A stretch of 64,000 bases of DNA from Mesorhizobium sp. AR10 (GTDB lineage: Bacteria; Pseudomonadota; Alphaproteobacteria; Rhizobiales; Rhizobiaceae). Positions 53,035 through 63,540 of the stretch are shown piece by piece. How positions within the stretch are numbered: the first letter of the stretch is position 1; each line of letters starts with the position of its first letter. Where the stretch lies: NCBI RefSeq assembly GCF_024746795.1, contig NZ_CP080524.1, positions 5,682,001 through 5,746,000 of the forward strand, written 5' to 3'. Under the pieces are notes generated by a model. The model saw only the letters and a program-made list of their open reading frames with translations, was not told the DNA's origin and ran no database searches. A program made the translations under genes and the position numbers.

Positions 53035-54546
53035 TCAAGCCGCACTGTGCAGCGGCCCGCCGGCGACCTCGGCCAACAGGCGCTCGAGGTCGACATCGGC
53101 ATTGCGGTGTTCGCCGACGATCGTCTGCTCGGACATCACCAGGATGCGGTCGGCCGTTTCCAGCGCTTCATCGAGTTCGGTGACGAACAGCAGCGTCGCG
53201 CGGCCATTGCCGCTCGCCCTGAGCTTGGCGGCAATATCGCGCCTGGCGGAGATGTCGACGCCTTGGAACGGCTCGTCGAGGATGAACAGTTTTGCCTCTT
53301 GAGCCATCCAGCGGCCGACCATCACCTTCTGCTGGTTGCCGCCGGAAAGCGTGAACATTTCGTCCTTCTCGGAACGGCAGACAATGCCGAGTTCTCGGAT
53401 CTGCTGGCGGGCAGTGGCGCGTTCGAGGCGACGCTTGAGAACACTGAAACGCGACATGCGCTTGTGGAACGGCAGGCTGATGTTTTCCTGGATGTTGAAG
53501 CCACCGACGATGCCGTTCTCGCCACGGTCCTTGGCGACGAGGAAGACGCCGGCAGCGATCGCTTCGCCCGTCGACGCAGGCGCATAGGGCTTGCCGTTCA
53601 AAATCATGGTGCCGGACAGCGGCTTGCGCACGCCGAACAGCGTCTCGGCGAGCGCCGTCTTGCCGACGCCGACGAGGCCGGTGATGGCAACCACCTCGCC
53701 ATCGCCGAGCGTCAGCGAGAATGGCCTGGCGCCCTGAGCAATCCGCAACCCGTCGATGGTGAGGACAGCGTTGGCCGAATGCCTGGCAACGATCTGGTCG
53801 AGATGGATCTTGCGGCCGAGCATGGCGTTGACCGCACCCTCATAGTCGAGCGGCTTCCTGTCGAAGGTGCCTGAAATGGTTCCGTCACGCATCGAGACGA
53901 TGCGGTCGGCAAGCCGCCTGATGTCCGACATGCGATGCGAGATGTAGAGGATCGCCACGCCTTGCTCGCGCAGCCGGTCGAGCAGGGCGAACAGCCGGTC
54001 GGCCTCGGCGCTGGAGAGTGAAGAGGTCGGCTCGTCGAGGATCAATACTTTCGGCTGGTGCGCCATAGCGCGGGCAATCGCCACCATCTGGCGATCGGCC
54101 AGCGACAGATCGCTGATACGGGCCTTCAGGTCGATGGCCAGCCCCATGCGGTCGGCGACGGCCTTTGCCTCGCGGCGCACCCGGCCTGGATTGAACAGGG
54201 TCGGCACACCGCTGCCACTCAGCCTGTCCAGCGTCAAATTGGTGGCGACGTCGAGATCGGCGACGACACCGTCATTGATGTTCTGGTGAACGGTGACGAC
54301 GCCGGCGCGGATCGCCTCCGCCGGTGTTTTCGGCGCGAAGTCGTGGCCTGCGAGGCTCATCGTGCCCCCGCCGCGCTCGTAGGCGCCGCTGATGATCTTG
54401 ACCAAGGTGGATTTGCCGGCGCCGTTGGCGCCCATCAGCACGGTTACTTCGCCGGCATGCAATTCGACCGAGACGCCGCCAAGCACCTCGATATGGCCAA
54501 AGGACTTCCTCAGGCCGTCCACGCGGAACACGGCATCATTGCCCAT
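53035..54546 (-). CDS. Sugar ABC transporter ATP-binding protein
   Basis: A 503-residue double nucleotide-binding protein of the RbsA kind. The first domain has GANGAGKST, LSLADRQMVAIARAM and VLILDEPTSSLS. The second is degenerate at its Walker A (GLVGVGKTALAETL) but keeps LSGGNQQKVMVGRWM and LFILDEPFQGVD. The start is the ATG after GGAGGAACGA; a 20-residue upstream extension runs into the divergent operator. First gene of the importer operon, divergent from mtnK. Confidence 0.9.
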   Translation of the reverse strand: MGNDAVFRVDGLRKSFGHIEVLGGVSVELHAGEVTVLMGANGAGKSTLVKIISGAYERGGGTMSLAGHDFAPKTPAEAIRAGVVTVHQNINDGVVADLDVATNLTLDRLSGSGVPTLFNPGRVRREAKAVADRMGLAIDLKARISDLSLADRQMVAIARAMAHQPKVLILDEPTSSLSSAEADRLFALLDRLREQGVAILYISHRMSDIRRLADRIVSMRDGTISGTFDRKPLDYEGAVNAMLGRKIHLDQIVARHSANAVLTIDGLRIAQGARPFSLTLGDGEVVAITGLVGVGKTALAETLFGVRKPLSGTMILNGKPYAPASTGEAIAAGVFLVAKDRGENGIVGGFNIQENISLPFHKRMSRFSVLKRRLERATARQQIRELGIVCRSEKDEMFTLSGGNQQKVMVGRWMAQEAKLFILDEPFQGVDISARRDIAAKLRASGNGRATLLFVTELDEALETADRILVMSEQTIVGEHRNADVDLERLLAEVAGGPLHSAA

Positions 54547-54582
54547 TCGTTCCTCCCTGACCGCGACGCTATGGGCTCCATC

Positions 54583-54611
54583 GGCAATTGTCAACACGAT
54601 TGACAATTGCC
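54583..54611. promoter_or_regulatory. Perfect 12-bp dyad in the transporter/mtnK divergent promoter
   Basis: GGCAATTGTCAA and TTGACAATTGCC are exact reverse complements separated by CACGA, with extra CCATC/GATGG pairing outside. The position between divergent genes suggests one regulator controls importer and kinase together; the SorC-type protein at 47671 is the natural candidate. Confidence 0.65.
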
Positions 54612-54683
54612 AGATGGCTTCCTAGCTTGGCCCGGCCGCCATGGCTCCGGTATAATCGGAGCGCATAAGCGTGAGGGTGAGGA

Positions 54684-55958
54684 ATGACTGGGAAATTGCC
54701 GTTCGAAGCACTGTCGGTGGAAACGCTGTCGACGCGCCTCGGCACGAACGAAGCGCTGTGTGCGCGGATCGGCAAAGACACGAGCGCCTGGAAGGTGCGC
54801 GAGGTTGGCGACGGCAATCTGAACCTGGTCTTCATCGTCGAGGGCGCTACGGGGGCGGCCGTCGTCAAGCAAGCGCTGCCCTATGTGCGCCTGGTCGGCG
54901 ACAGCTGGCCGCTGCCGCTAAAACGCTCGTTCTTCGAATATCACGCGCTGACGCGGCAAGAGGCGCGAGCGCCCGGTTCGGTGCCGGCGATCTATCACTT
55001 CGACGAAGGCCAGGCGCTGATCATCATGGAGTATCTGGCACCGCCGCACATCATCCTGCGCCGCGCCCTGATCGATGGCCGGCAGCTGCCCAACATCGCT
55101 CGCGACATCGGCCTGTTCATGGCCCGCACCTTGTTTCGCGGTTCCGACCTGCATATGGCGGCCAAGGACCGCAAGGCCGATCTGGCGCTGTTCGCCGACA
55201 ATGTCGAACTCTGCGACATCACCGAGAACCTGGTTTTCTCCGATCCGTATTTCGACGCCAAGATGAACCGGCATACCAGCCCGCAGCTTGACGGCCTCGT
55301 CGCCGAACTGCGCGCCGACCGCGACCTGAAGGTCGAGGCGCAGCGGCTGAAGCATTTGTTCGCGGCCAATGCCGAGACGTTGCTGCATGGCGATTTGCAT
55401 TCCGGCTCGATCATGGTCACCGACACACAAACGCGGATGATCGATCCGGAATTCGCCTTCTACGGCCCGATGGCCTTCGATGTCGGCATGCTGCTTGCCA
55501 ATTTTTGGATGTCGTTCTTCTCGCAACGCGGCCACGAGCAGAAGAGCAAACGCGACGCCATGCGCGCCTATCTGCTCGAGGTGACGACCGAGACTTGGGT
55601 CGTGTTCCGCACCGAGTTTTCGCATCTGTGGCGAACCGAACGCACCGGCATGCTCTATCAGAAAAGCCTGTTCGAGGATCAGGGCGACCGGCTTGGCGCC
55701 GAACAGGCGCTCGACCACGTCCTGCATTCGATCTGGGACGACCTGCTGGGTTTCGCTGGCATCGAGGTTCACCGGCGCATCCTCGGCCTCGCGCACAATG
55801 CCGATTTCGAGACCATTGCCGACGAGGACCTGCGCGCCACATGTGAGGCCAAGGCGCTGAAGTTCGGCCGTCACATCGCCGTCAACCGGCGCCAGATACA
55901 CAGCATCGACGAGGTCAACCAATTGGCCGCGCTGATCGAACGGGAGAGCGGAATTTGA
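54684..55958 (+). CDS. mtnK: S-methyl-5-thioribose kinase
   Basis: A 424-residue kinase of the choline/aminoglycoside-kinase-like fold that phosphorylates 5-methylthioribose at C1. The N-terminus has [17 protein letters not shown], the catalytic loop [13 protein letters not shown] (Brenner motif) and the metal-binding [22 protein letters not shown]. Length and these motifs fit MtnK well. It overlaps mtnA by 4 bases. It may also accept 5-deoxyribose, as reported for some MtnK enzymes (from memory). The RBS is GAGGA. Confidence 0.92.
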   Translation: MTGKLPFEALSVETLSTRLGTNEALCARIGKDTSAWKVREVGDGNLNLVFIVEGATGAAVVKQALPYVRLVGDSWPLPLKRSFFEYHALTRQEARAPGSVPAIYHFDEGQALIIMEYLAPPHIILRRALIDGRQLPNIARDIGLFMARTLFRGSDLHMAAKDRKADLALFADNVELCDITENLVFSDPYFDAKMNRHTSPQLDGLVAELRADRDLKVEAQRLKHLFAANAETLLHGDLHSGSIMVTDTQTRMIDPEFAFYGPMAFDVGMLLANFWMSFFSQRGHEQKSKRDAMRAYLLEVTTETWVVFRTEFSHLWRTERTGMLYQKSLFEDQGDRLGAEQALDHVLHSIWDDLLGFAGIEVHRRILGLAHNADFETIADEDLRATCEAKALKFGRHIAVNRRQIHSIDEVNQLAALIERESGI

Positions 55959-57049
55959 ACGTCGGCGATCGCCACTATCGCACCATCTGGCTGAGCGACG
56001 ACGGGCGTTCGGTGGAGATCATCGACCAGCGATGGCTGCCGCATGATTTCCGCATAGAGAGGATCGACAGCGTCGCCGGCATCGCTACCGCCATCCGCGA
56101 CATGTGGGTGCGCGGCGCGCCGCTGATCGGCGTCACCGCTGCCTATGGCGTCGCCATCCAGATGGCAGACGATCCGTCGGACGCTGCACTCGACGCGGTG
56201 TGGGAGACCTTGCATGAGACGCGCCCGACGGCGATCAATCTGCGCTGGGCGCTCGATGAGATGCGGCGCTACCTGCGGCCGCTTTCACCTCAGCAGCGTG
56301 CCGAGGCGGCATATCGCCGTGCTGCTGAAATTGCCGACGAGGATGTCGGCCTCAACCGCGCCATCGGCGCCAATGGTCTTGAGATCATCAAGGCGATCGC
56401 GGCGCGCAAGCAGGCGGGCGATCCGGTCAACATCCTCACCCATTGCAACGCCGGCTGGCTCGCCACCGTCGACTATGGCACCGCCACCGCGCCGATCTAT
56501 CTGGCTGTTGAAGCCGGCATTCCCGTGCACGTCTATGTCGATGAAACGCGGCCGCGCAATCAGGGCGCCCAGCTGACCGCGTGGGAGATGGCCGGCCACG
56601 GCGTGCCGCACACGCTGATCGTCGACAATGCCGGCGGCCATCTGATGCAGCGCGGCGAGATCGACATGGTCATCGTCGGCACCGACCGCACGACTGCTAG
56701 TGGTGACGTCTGCAACAAGATCGGCACCTATCTCAAGGCGCTGGCCGCCGCCGACAATGATGTGCCGTTCTATGTCGCGCTGCCGTCCCCGACCATCGAC
56801 TGGACCGTGCATGACGGCCTGATCGAGATCCCGATCGAGCAGCGCTCGCCCGACGAGGTCTCGCTGGTCTGGGGCAAGACCGCTTCCGGCGAGATCGCCC
56901 AGGTTCGTGTGTCGCCCGAGGCGACGCCGGCGGCAAATCCGGCGTTTGATGTGACGCCGGCGCGGCTGGTGACGGGACTGATCACCGAACGCGGCGTGGC
57001 AAAGGCGTCGCGCGAAGGCCTGAAGGCGATGTTTCCCGAGCGCGGGTGA
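55955..57049 (+). CDS. mtnA: S-methyl-5-thioribose-1-phosphate isomerase
   Basis: A 364-residue isomerase of the eIF2B-like family converting methylthioribose-1-phosphate to the ribulose form. Family segments are [37 protein letters not shown] (catalytic Cys), [19 protein letters not shown] and [22 protein letters not shown] (catalytic Asp). A TTG start overlaps the mtnK stop, giving translational coupling. Downstream enzymes mtnB, mtnC and mtnD are not present here, so the product probably goes to the aldolase at 48730. Confidence 0.92.
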   Translation: MNVGDRHYRTIWLSDDGRSVEIIDQRWLPHDFRIERIDSVAGIATAIRDMWVRGAPLIGVTAAYGVAIQMADDPSDAALDAVWETLHETRPTAINLRWALDEMRRYLRPLSPQQRAEAAYRRAAEIADEDVGLNRAIGANGLEIIKAIAARKQAGDPVNILTHCNAGWLATVDYGTATAPIYLAVEAGIPVHVYVDETRPRNQGAQLTAWEMAGHGVPHTLIVDNAGGHLMQRGEIDMVIVGTDRTTASGDVCNKIGTYLKALAAADNDVPFYVALPSPTIDWTVHDGLIEIPIEQRSPDEVSLVWGKTASGEIAQVRVSPEATPAANPAFDVTPARLVTGLITERGVAKASREGLKAMFPERG

Positions 57050-57202
57050 TCTCCCCCCTCGAGGGGGAGATGGCTGCGAAGCGGCCAGAGGGGGTCGCCG
57101 CGCGTGAAGCGCCGACGCCTTCCGTGACGGGAGACGATGTGACGATCTACGCGAGACGACCCCCTCTAGCCTGCCGGCCATCTCCCCCTCGAGGGGGGAG
57201 AT
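57049..57202. repeat. Inverted CTCCCCCTCGAGGGGGAG repeat pair
   Basis: CTCCCCCCTCGAGGGGGAG at the left and CTCCCCCTCGAGGGGGGAG at the right flank a central segment with inverted GATGGCTG/GGCCATC pieces. It starts at the mtnA stop codon and shares its layout with the repeats at 9283 and 36170. Confidence 0.7.
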
Positions 57203-57267
57203 TAGCGCCTCACCCTCTTCGCCAATTGACAACACCACCCTGCCCTTCCATACAACGCCGTCAAGTT

Positions 57268-57956
<689 letters not shown>

Positions 57957-58132
57957 ACCCTCGCAGGCAACGCGCCGTGGACTAAACCGATTTGGATTTC
58001 ATGGCCACAACAAGAATTGCAACAGGCGGGGCCGCGAATGGTTGCGGTCCGTCGAAAATCCGGCCAGAAGCATTGTGGAGTTGGGCCACAGCCTGACCAT
58101 CGCGTCTGCAATCAAATACGGGAGACCATTGA

Positions 58133-59197
58133 GTGGCTCGCATCACATTGAGACAATTGCTCGACCATGCCGCCGAATACGGCTATGGCGTGCCCGCCTT
58201 CAACATGAACAATATGGAACAGGGCCTCGCCATCATGGAGGCCGCCGAGGAGACCAAGTCGCCGGTCATCCTGCAGGCGAGCCGCGGCGCCCGCGCCTAC
58301 GCCAATGACGTGGTGCTGGCCAAGCTGATCGACGCGCTGGTCGAAATCCACCCCGATATTCCAGTCTGCATGCACCTCGACCATGGCAACAACGAAGCCA
58401 CCTGCGTCACCGCGATCCAGTACGGATTCACCTCGGTGATGATGGACGGCTCGCTGAAAGAGGACGGCAAGTCGCCGGCCGACTACGCCTACAATTCCGG
58501 CATCACCAAGCGCGTCGTCGACATGGCGCATTGGGGCGGCGTGTCGGTGGAAGGCGAGATCGGCGTTTTGGGTTCGCTGGAGAGCGGCGGCGGCGAGCAG
58601 GAAGACGGCCACGGCGTCGAAGGCGCGATCAGCCACGACCAGCTTTTGACCGACCCGGAACAGGCGGTGGAGTTCGTCAAGGACACGCATGTCGACGCGC
58701 TGGCGGTTGCCATGGGCACCAGCCACGGCGCCTACAAGTTTTCGCGCAAGCCGGACGGCGCGGTGCTGGCGATGAACGTGATCGAGGAGATCCACCGCCG
58801 CCTGCCGAACATGCATCTGGTCATGCATGGCTCGTCCTCGGTGCCGGAAGATCTGCAGGAGATCATCAACAAATATGGCGGCCAGATGAAGCCGACATGG
58901 GGCGTGCCGGTCGAGGAAATCCAGCGCGGCATCAAGCATGGCGTGCGCAAGATCAACATCGACACCGACAACCGCATGGCGCTGACCGGCGCCATCCGCA
59001 AGGTGCTGACCGAGAACCCCAGCGAATTCGACCCGCGCAAGTACCTGACACCGGCAATGGCCGCCATGCGCAAGCTTTGCAAGGAGCGGTTCGAACAGTT
59101 CGGCACTGCCGGCAACGCGCCAAAGATCAAGCCACTGCCGGTTTCGGAAATGGCCAAGCGCTACAAGTCGGGCAGTCTCGATCCGAAATTCGGCTGA
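58133..59197 (+). CDS. fba: Class II fructose-bisphosphate aldolase
   Basis: A 354-residue zinc-dependent aldolase interconverting fructose-1,6-bisphosphate with DHAP and glyceraldehyde-3-phosphate. Motifs are [26 protein letters not shown] (zinc His and Asp), [21 protein letters not shown] and [19 protein letters not shown], of the Calvin-cycle subtype. The GTG start follows GGAGACCATTGA. It is 176 bases after ribH2 and probably has its own promoter. A terminator follows. Confidence 0.92.
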   Translation: MARITLRQLLDHAAEYGYGVPAFNMNNMEQGLAIMEAAEETKSPVILQASRGARAYANDVVLAKLIDALVEIHPDIPVCMHLDHGNNEATCVTAIQYGFTSVMMDGSLKEDGKSPADYAYNSGITKRVVDMAHWGGVSVEGEIGVLGSLESGGGEQEDGHGVEGAISHDQLLTDPEQAVEFVKDTHVDALAVAMGTSHGAYKFSRKPDGAVLAMNVIEEIHRRLPNMHLVMHGSSSVPEDLQEIINKYGGQMKPTWGVPVEEIQRGIKHGVRKINIDTDNRMALTGAIRKVLTENPSEFDPRKYLTPAMAAMRKLCKERFEQFGTAGNAPKIKPLPVSEMAKRYKSGSLDPKFG

Positions 59198-59231
59198 ACT
59201 CGACCGACCTTCACAAGTGGCAAAGAACGAG

Positions 59232-59258
59232 GGGCAGGAGCCGATACGGTTCCTGCCC
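59232..59258 (+). terminator. Terminator of fba
   Basis: 8-bp stem GGGCAGGA/TCCTGCCC with an 11-base loop, then TTCTCC. Located 34 bases after the fba stop. Confidence 0.65.
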
Positions 59259-59335
59259 TTCTCCATGAAGCGTTGCGGCGCAACCTGTTTCCGAATGGGC
59301 AACTGCGCCCGAGCGAAGACTCCAGACTGCAGGAC

Positions 59336-59365
59336 AAAAAAAGCCGGGCTCGAATGCGGCCCGGC
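59336..59365 (-). terminator. Terminator of the oxygenase gene (minus strand)
   Basis: GCCGGGC/GCCCGGC 7-bp stem preceded on the plus strand by seven A residues, i.e. a T-run on the minus strand. It fits the 3' side of the 2OG-Fe(II) oxygenase-family gene. Confidence 0.75.
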
Positions 59366-59529
59366 CAAAAGAAGGTCAAAACCTTCAGAGGGGAACACCG
59401 TTCAGTGGAATGGGAGGAAACCACCGAACGATTTTACCTGTTTGCGCTTATTCGCGGCCTTTTGCGACGAATGGAATTCCAAAAGTCGGCGGAAAAAGGA
59501 AAATTCCTCTCCTGTTTTCCGACGATGCC

Positions 59530-60555
59530 TCAGGCGGCTGAAATTCCCGTTTCGAGCAGGTCGGCATAATGCCGGCGCGCCACGTCGGGATGGGAACGCA
59601 GGCGGCTTTTCAGCACGTTGGTTCCGACATTGCGAAACAGCGGATTGTCCGGGTCGCTCGCCGGTCCGCGCGCCTCGGCCGCCAGTTCTTCGGGCAAGGT
59701 CAGCAACGGGATCGTCGCGTCGAGCCGGGCGCTGAAGAAGAAAGGAACGGAGATCCGTTCGACGCCGGGAGGCGGCGTGACGACGCGGTGAACGGTCGCC
59801 TTGAGATAGCCGTTCGACGCCAGTTCGAGCAACTCGCCGATGTTGACCACCAGCGTATCGGGAAGCGGGTCCACATTCACCCAGCTGCCGTCATACTCGA
59901 CCTGCAGCCCCTTGTTCTCATCCTGCAGCAACAGGGTCAGGAAGCCGCCATCCTTGTGGGCGCCGACGCCCTGGTCATCGCCGGTCGCATCGCGGCCGGG
60001 ATAGCGCACGATCTTCATGCGGTGGTTGGGTTCATCTTCGTAGATCGGGTCGAAGGCGTCCTCGGCCTGGTCGAGCGCCAGCGCGAAGGCCTTCAGCAAG
60101 CGGATCGCAACCGCGGTTGCCTTGGTCTGCCATGCCAGCAGCGCCGGCTTCAGCTCCGGTAGCGCCGCAGGCCACTGGTTCGGCCCTTGCAGCCTCGTCC
60201 AGGCGGGCACATCAGGCCCTTGCGCGATTGCCTGTCGCTCGACACCGATGTCGAGTTGCTCGCGCCAGTCGGCCTTGCCCTTGGTCAGTTCGCCGCCGGC
60301 GCGCGTATAGCCACGGAATTGCGATGACTTGACCATTTCGATCGCCAGCTTGTCGGCCTCCGGCAAGGCAAAGAAGCGGCGCGAGGCATCGAGCACCTCT
60401 GCGGTGTCCGGAGCCGATATGCCGTGGCCGCTGAGATAGAAGAAGCCGACATCCCTGGCTGCCGTGCGCAGGTCGAACAGAAAGGTTCGTCGCTCCGACG
60501 CGCCCTGTTCAAGACGGCTGAGATCAAGCACGGGGACGATCCTTGGCATGGTCAA
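59530..60555 (-). CDS. 2-oxoglutarate/Fe(II) oxygenase family protein (isopenicillin N synthase-like)
   Basis: A 341-residue protein of the isopenicillin N synthase/2OG dioxygenase superfamily. The N-terminal DIOX_N part (VPVLDLSRLEQGASERRTFLFDLRTAARDVGFFYLSGHGI) precedes the jelly-roll core. The iron facial triad is visible as GAHKDGG (His-x-Asp) and ATVHRVVTPP (distal His), with the co-substrate Arg-x-Ser in ERISVPFFF. It oxidises an unknown small molecule. It is 144 bases downstream of metI and may be a separate unit. Confidence 0.85.
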   Translation of the reverse strand: MTMPRIVPVLDLSRLEQGASERRTFLFDLRTAARDVGFFYLSGHGISAPDTAEVLDASRRFFALPEADKLAIEMVKSSQFRGYTRAGGELTKGKADWREQLDIGVERQAIAQGPDVPAWTRLQGPNQWPAALPELKPALLAWQTKATAVAIRLLKAFALALDQAEDAFDPIYEDEPNHRMKIVRYPGRDATGDDQGVGAHKDGGFLTLLLQDENKGLQVEYDGSWVNVDPLPDTLVVNIGELLELASNGYLKATVHRVVTPPPGVERISVPFFFSARLDATIPLLTLPEELAAEARGPASDPDNPLFRNVGTNVLKSRLRSHPDVARRHYADLLETGISAA

Positions 60556-60699
60556 GTTCCTTCTTGTCGTTCCGCCCTAAGGTGGCACGCAGACTATTCC
60601 GATCAAAGCAACGCGCGATCCAATCTCCAAGCAAATGGCAGAACGTCAGCACCCCATTTTGCTGCCTGCAGGCAAATAACGTTCAGACGGATACTTCTC

Positions 60700-61356
60700 T
60701 CATGTCCGGTGGTCCAGCCTTGCGACCAGCCGGTCGCCGGCCCACTGGATGCCGCAGACCAGGATGATCAGCACGATGACCACGGCGACCATGATGCTGG
60801 TCTCGAAGCGCTGATAGCCATAGCGAATGGCGAGGTCGCCGAGCCCGCCGGCACCGATGGCACCCGCCATGGCGGAAGCGCCGATCAGTGTCACCAGCGT
60901 CACCGTGAAGCCGGCGACGATGCCGGGCAAAGCCTCAGGCACCAGGACCTCGCGGATGATCGTCCAGCGGTTGCCGCCCATGGCGCGCGCAGCCTCGATC
61001 AGCCCGTGATCGACCTCGCGCAACGACACTTCGGCGATGCGGGCATAGTAGGGCGTGGCGGCAATCGACAGCGGCACGATGGCCGCCCAGGTGCCGATCG
61101 AGGTGCCGACGATCAGTCGCGTCACCGGGATCAGCGCCACCAGCAGGATGATGAAGGGGACCGAGCGAAAGCCGTTGATGACGGCGCCAAGGGCGCGGTT
61201 CACCCACAGGCTTTCGGCGATGCCGCCGCGGTCGGTGGCGACCAGCGCCAGGCCGAGCGGCAGGCCGAAAACCAGCGAGATGAGGCCGGAGGCGGCCGTC
61301 ATCAGGATGGTTTCCCAGATCGAACCCAGCAGAAGCTCAAACAGAACCGGCGACAT
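60700..61356 (-). CDS. metI: Methionine ABC transporter permease
   Basis: A 218-residue MetI-type permease with about five helices. Characteristic parts are ETILMTAASGLISLVFGLPLGLALV, GFRSVPFIILLVALIPVTRLIVGTSIGTWAAIVPLSIAA and the loop GLIEAARAMGGNRWTIIREVLVPEALPGIVAG. The ATG nine bases after GGAGG was chosen; a TTG two codons earlier is possible. It overlaps the end of metN by 20 bases. Confidence 0.9.
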   Translation of the reverse strand: MSPVLFELLLGSIWETILMTAASGLISLVFGLPLGLALVATDRGGIAESLWVNRALGAVINGFRSVPFIILLVALIPVTRLIVGTSIGTWAAIVPLSIAATPYYARIAEVSLREVDHGLIEAARAMGGNRWTIIREVLVPEALPGIVAGFTVTLVTLIGASAMAGAIGAGGLGDLAIRYGYQRFETSIMVAVVIVLIILVCGIQWAGDRLVARLDHRT

Positions 61357-62431
61357 GGCCAAGCACCTCCACCCGCGCCTGGCGGGATTTCAAGAACGCG
61401 ATCACTTGCAGCAGATGATTTGCATCGCTGCCCGGGACCGCCAGGAACAGCGTACCGACGGGCTGCTGCTGGACATGGTCGATGCCGCCATGCAGGAGGC
61501 GGAAGGGACCGGGCACGGCAGTGGTGAGGTCGGACAGCAGCGGGCCGCGCGCTGCCTCGCCGGCGACGTCGATCCTGAGGATCGCCTCGCCACCATCTGC
61601 CTGCGTCAGCCGGCTTTCGATCTCCGCCGGCAGTTGCGGTCGGATGCCGCCGAGCAGGCTGCTTGTGATCTCGGAGCGCGGGTCGGCGAAGACCGACCAG
61701 ACCGGTCCTTCCTCGACGATCCGCCCGGCGTCGATCACCGCGACGCGATCGGCAATCGAACGGATCACCTCCATCTCGTGGGTGATCAGCAGAATGGTCA
61801 GGCCGAGCTGCCGGTTAATGTCTTTCAGCAAGGCAAGGATGGAGCGGGTCGTCTCCGGGTCGAGCGCCGAGGTTGCTTCATCGGAGAGCAGCAGCGCCGG
61901 GCGCGCCGCAAGCGCCCTGGCAATGCCGACACGCTGCTTCTGGCCGCCCGACAGCGACGACGGATAGGCTTTTGCTTTCTCCGACAGGCCGACGAGATCG
62001 AGCAGTTCGGCCGCGCGCGCGAGGCGCTCGGCCCTGGGGCGGCCTTCGATCTTGAGCGGCAGTGCGACATTGTCCTCGACGGTCTTGGCCGAAAGCAGGT
62101 TGAAGTGCTGGAAGATCATGCCGATGCGCCGCAGCGGCTGCAGCTCGCGTTCGCCGAACCGGCTGATCTCGCGGCCTTCGATGAAGACCTGGCCGGAATC
62201 GGGCCGTTCCAGGCCGTTGAGGCAGCGGATCAGCGTCGACTTGCCGGCGCCGCTGCGGCCGATGATGCCGAGGATCTCGCCCTTGCGCACGGTGAGCGAG
62301 ACACCGTCAAGCGCCGGCGTGGCACCGAAGCGACGCTTCAGGTCAGTGAGACGGACAACATCTTCAAGCCCGCGAGGATGGCTGACCGCCGGATCGGCTA
62401 TTTCGGCAGATGCCGTGAAATGCTGGTTCAT
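61337..62431 (-). CDS. metN: Methionine ABC transporter ATP-binding protein
   Basis: A 364-residue MetN-type ATPase. Walker A is GRSGAGKSTLIR, the signature LSGGQKQRVGIARAL, Walker B LLLSDEATSALD. A C-terminal NIL domain (ILRIDVAGEAARGPLLSDLTTAVPGPFRLLHGGIDHVQQQPVGTLFLAV) binds methionine for trans-inhibition. The ATG after GGAAGCTCG was chosen; the longer frame overlaps metQ. Imports methionine together with MetI and MetQ. Confidence 0.92.
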   Translation of the reverse strand: MNQHFTASAEIADPAVSHPRGLEDVVRLTDLKRRFGATPALDGVSLTVRKGEILGIIGRSGAGKSTLIRCLNGLERPDSGQVFIEGREISRFGERELQPLRRIGMIFQHFNLLSAKTVEDNVALPLKIEGRPRAERLARAAELLDLVGLSEKAKAYPSSLSGGQKQRVGIARALAARPALLLSDEATSALDPETTRSILALLKDINRQLGLTILLITHEMEVIRSIADRVAVIDAGRIVEEGPVWSVFADPRSEITSSLLGGIRPQLPAEIESRLTQADGGEAILRIDVAGEAARGPLLSDLTTAVPGPFRLLHGGIDHVQQQPVGTLFLAVPGSDANHLLQVIAFLKSRQARVEVLGHVAGSV

Positions 62432-62514
62432 CGAGCTTCCTGTTCCGGCGCTCCGCAAATGCGATGGCGGCCCGCTCTGTTGCGGACCGCCTGTTTCTGC
62501 CAACCATGCCCCGA

Positions 62515-63369
62515 TCAATAGGCGCTGATCCCTGTGCCCTTGTAGACCTTGTCGAACTCGGCCTTCACCGCCTCGTTCTGATAGGACGCCACCAGTGTCT
62601 TCACCCAGGCCTCGTTCTCATTGCCGGCCTTGACCGCGATGAAGTTGCGGTAGGGATTGTCGGCGACGGGCTCCTGGGCGATGCGGTTTTCCGGGCCGAG
62701 GCCGCTCTTCAGCGCCCAGTCCGTATTGACCACGGCCGCATCGAGATCCTCCACCGAGCGGCCGACAATGCCGGCGTCGAGTTCCTTGATGACGACCTTC
62801 TTGGGATTTTCGGCGATGTCGACGGTCGTCGCCAGGATGCCGGTGCCGTCCTTCAGCTTGAGCACACCCTCGTTCTGCAAGACGCGTAGCGCCCTGCCTT
62901 CGTTGGAGGGATCGTTCGGCAGACCGATGACCGCGCCCTCGGGCAGGTCGGCGACCTCTTTGTATTTCTTCGAATAGAGGCCGATCGGCCAGACGCCGGT
63001 GTAGCCGACCGGGACGATATGATAACCCTGCGTCTTGATCTGGTTGTCGAGATAGGGCTTGTGCTGGAAGGCGTTGGCGTCGATTTCGCCACGCTCGAGC
63101 GCCTCGTTGGGCTGGGTGTAGTCGTTGAACACCACGGTCTCTACGGTCAGGCCTTTTTCGGCCGCCTGAGCGACAACGACGCGCCAGACATCCTCGTCCT
63201 CGCCGCTGATGATGCCGACCTTGATCGCCTTCTTATCCTCGGCGAACGACTGATTGGGCGCTGCCAAGCCGACAAGCGTGACGGCTGAGGCAACAAGTAC
63301 CGCAAGGGCAGCACGCCGGCTGATTGCCGATGAAAGATGAGCTTTGGAAGCGTTTCCGCGTTCGAACAT
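62515..63369 (-). CDS. metQ: Methionine ABC transporter substrate-binding protein
   Basis: A 284-residue MetQ/NlpA-family binding protein. The signal peptide (RRAALAVLVASAVTLVGLAAPNQSFA) appears to be cleaved by ordinary signal peptidase, not lipidated, since there is no lipobox Cys. The mature part begins KKAIKVGIISGEDEDVWRVVVAQAAEKGL and has NAFQHKPYLDNQIKTQGY, GLPNDPSNEGRALRVLQNEGV. It is the first gene of metQNI; the RBS is GAGGGA. I see no SAM riboswitch in its 170-base upstream gap. Confidence 0.9.
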   Translation of the reverse strand: MFERGNASKAHLSSAISRRAALAVLVASAVTLVGLAAPNQSFAEDKKAIKVGIISGEDEDVWRVVVAQAAEKGLTVETVVFNDYTQPNEALERGEIDANAFQHKPYLDNQIKTQGYHIVPVGYTGVWPIGLYSKKYKEVADLPEGAVIGLPNDPSNEGRALRVLQNEGVLKLKDGTGILATTVDIAENPKKVVIKELDAGIVGRSVEDLDAAVVNTDWALKSGLGPENRIAQEPVADNPYRNFIAVKAGNENEAWVKTLVASYQNEAVKAEFDKVYKGTGISAY

Positions 63370-63540
63370 TGTCGATCCCTCGTAATCCTGAAGTCATATC
63401 GGCGAGGCGGAATGCCAAACCTTGACGACATCATCGGCAATGCTGTTTGCCGGATCAAAGAACCGCATTTCTTCTCAAACACCGAGCCAGGAATATTCTC
63501 TCAAAGATTCCACACTTGCGAGAACGGCACGCCGGGCCGA

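Larger units (their letters stand above)
59198..59529. other. Intergenic region between convergent fba and oxygenase genes
   Basis: About 330 bases with no gene; it carries the two terminators listed, one for each strand, and otherwise nothing I recognise. Confidence 0.7.

Noticed and set aside
63370..63540. Possible SAM riboswitch before metQ
   Set aside because: I looked for SAM-I and SAM-II core blocks on the minus strand and found none.
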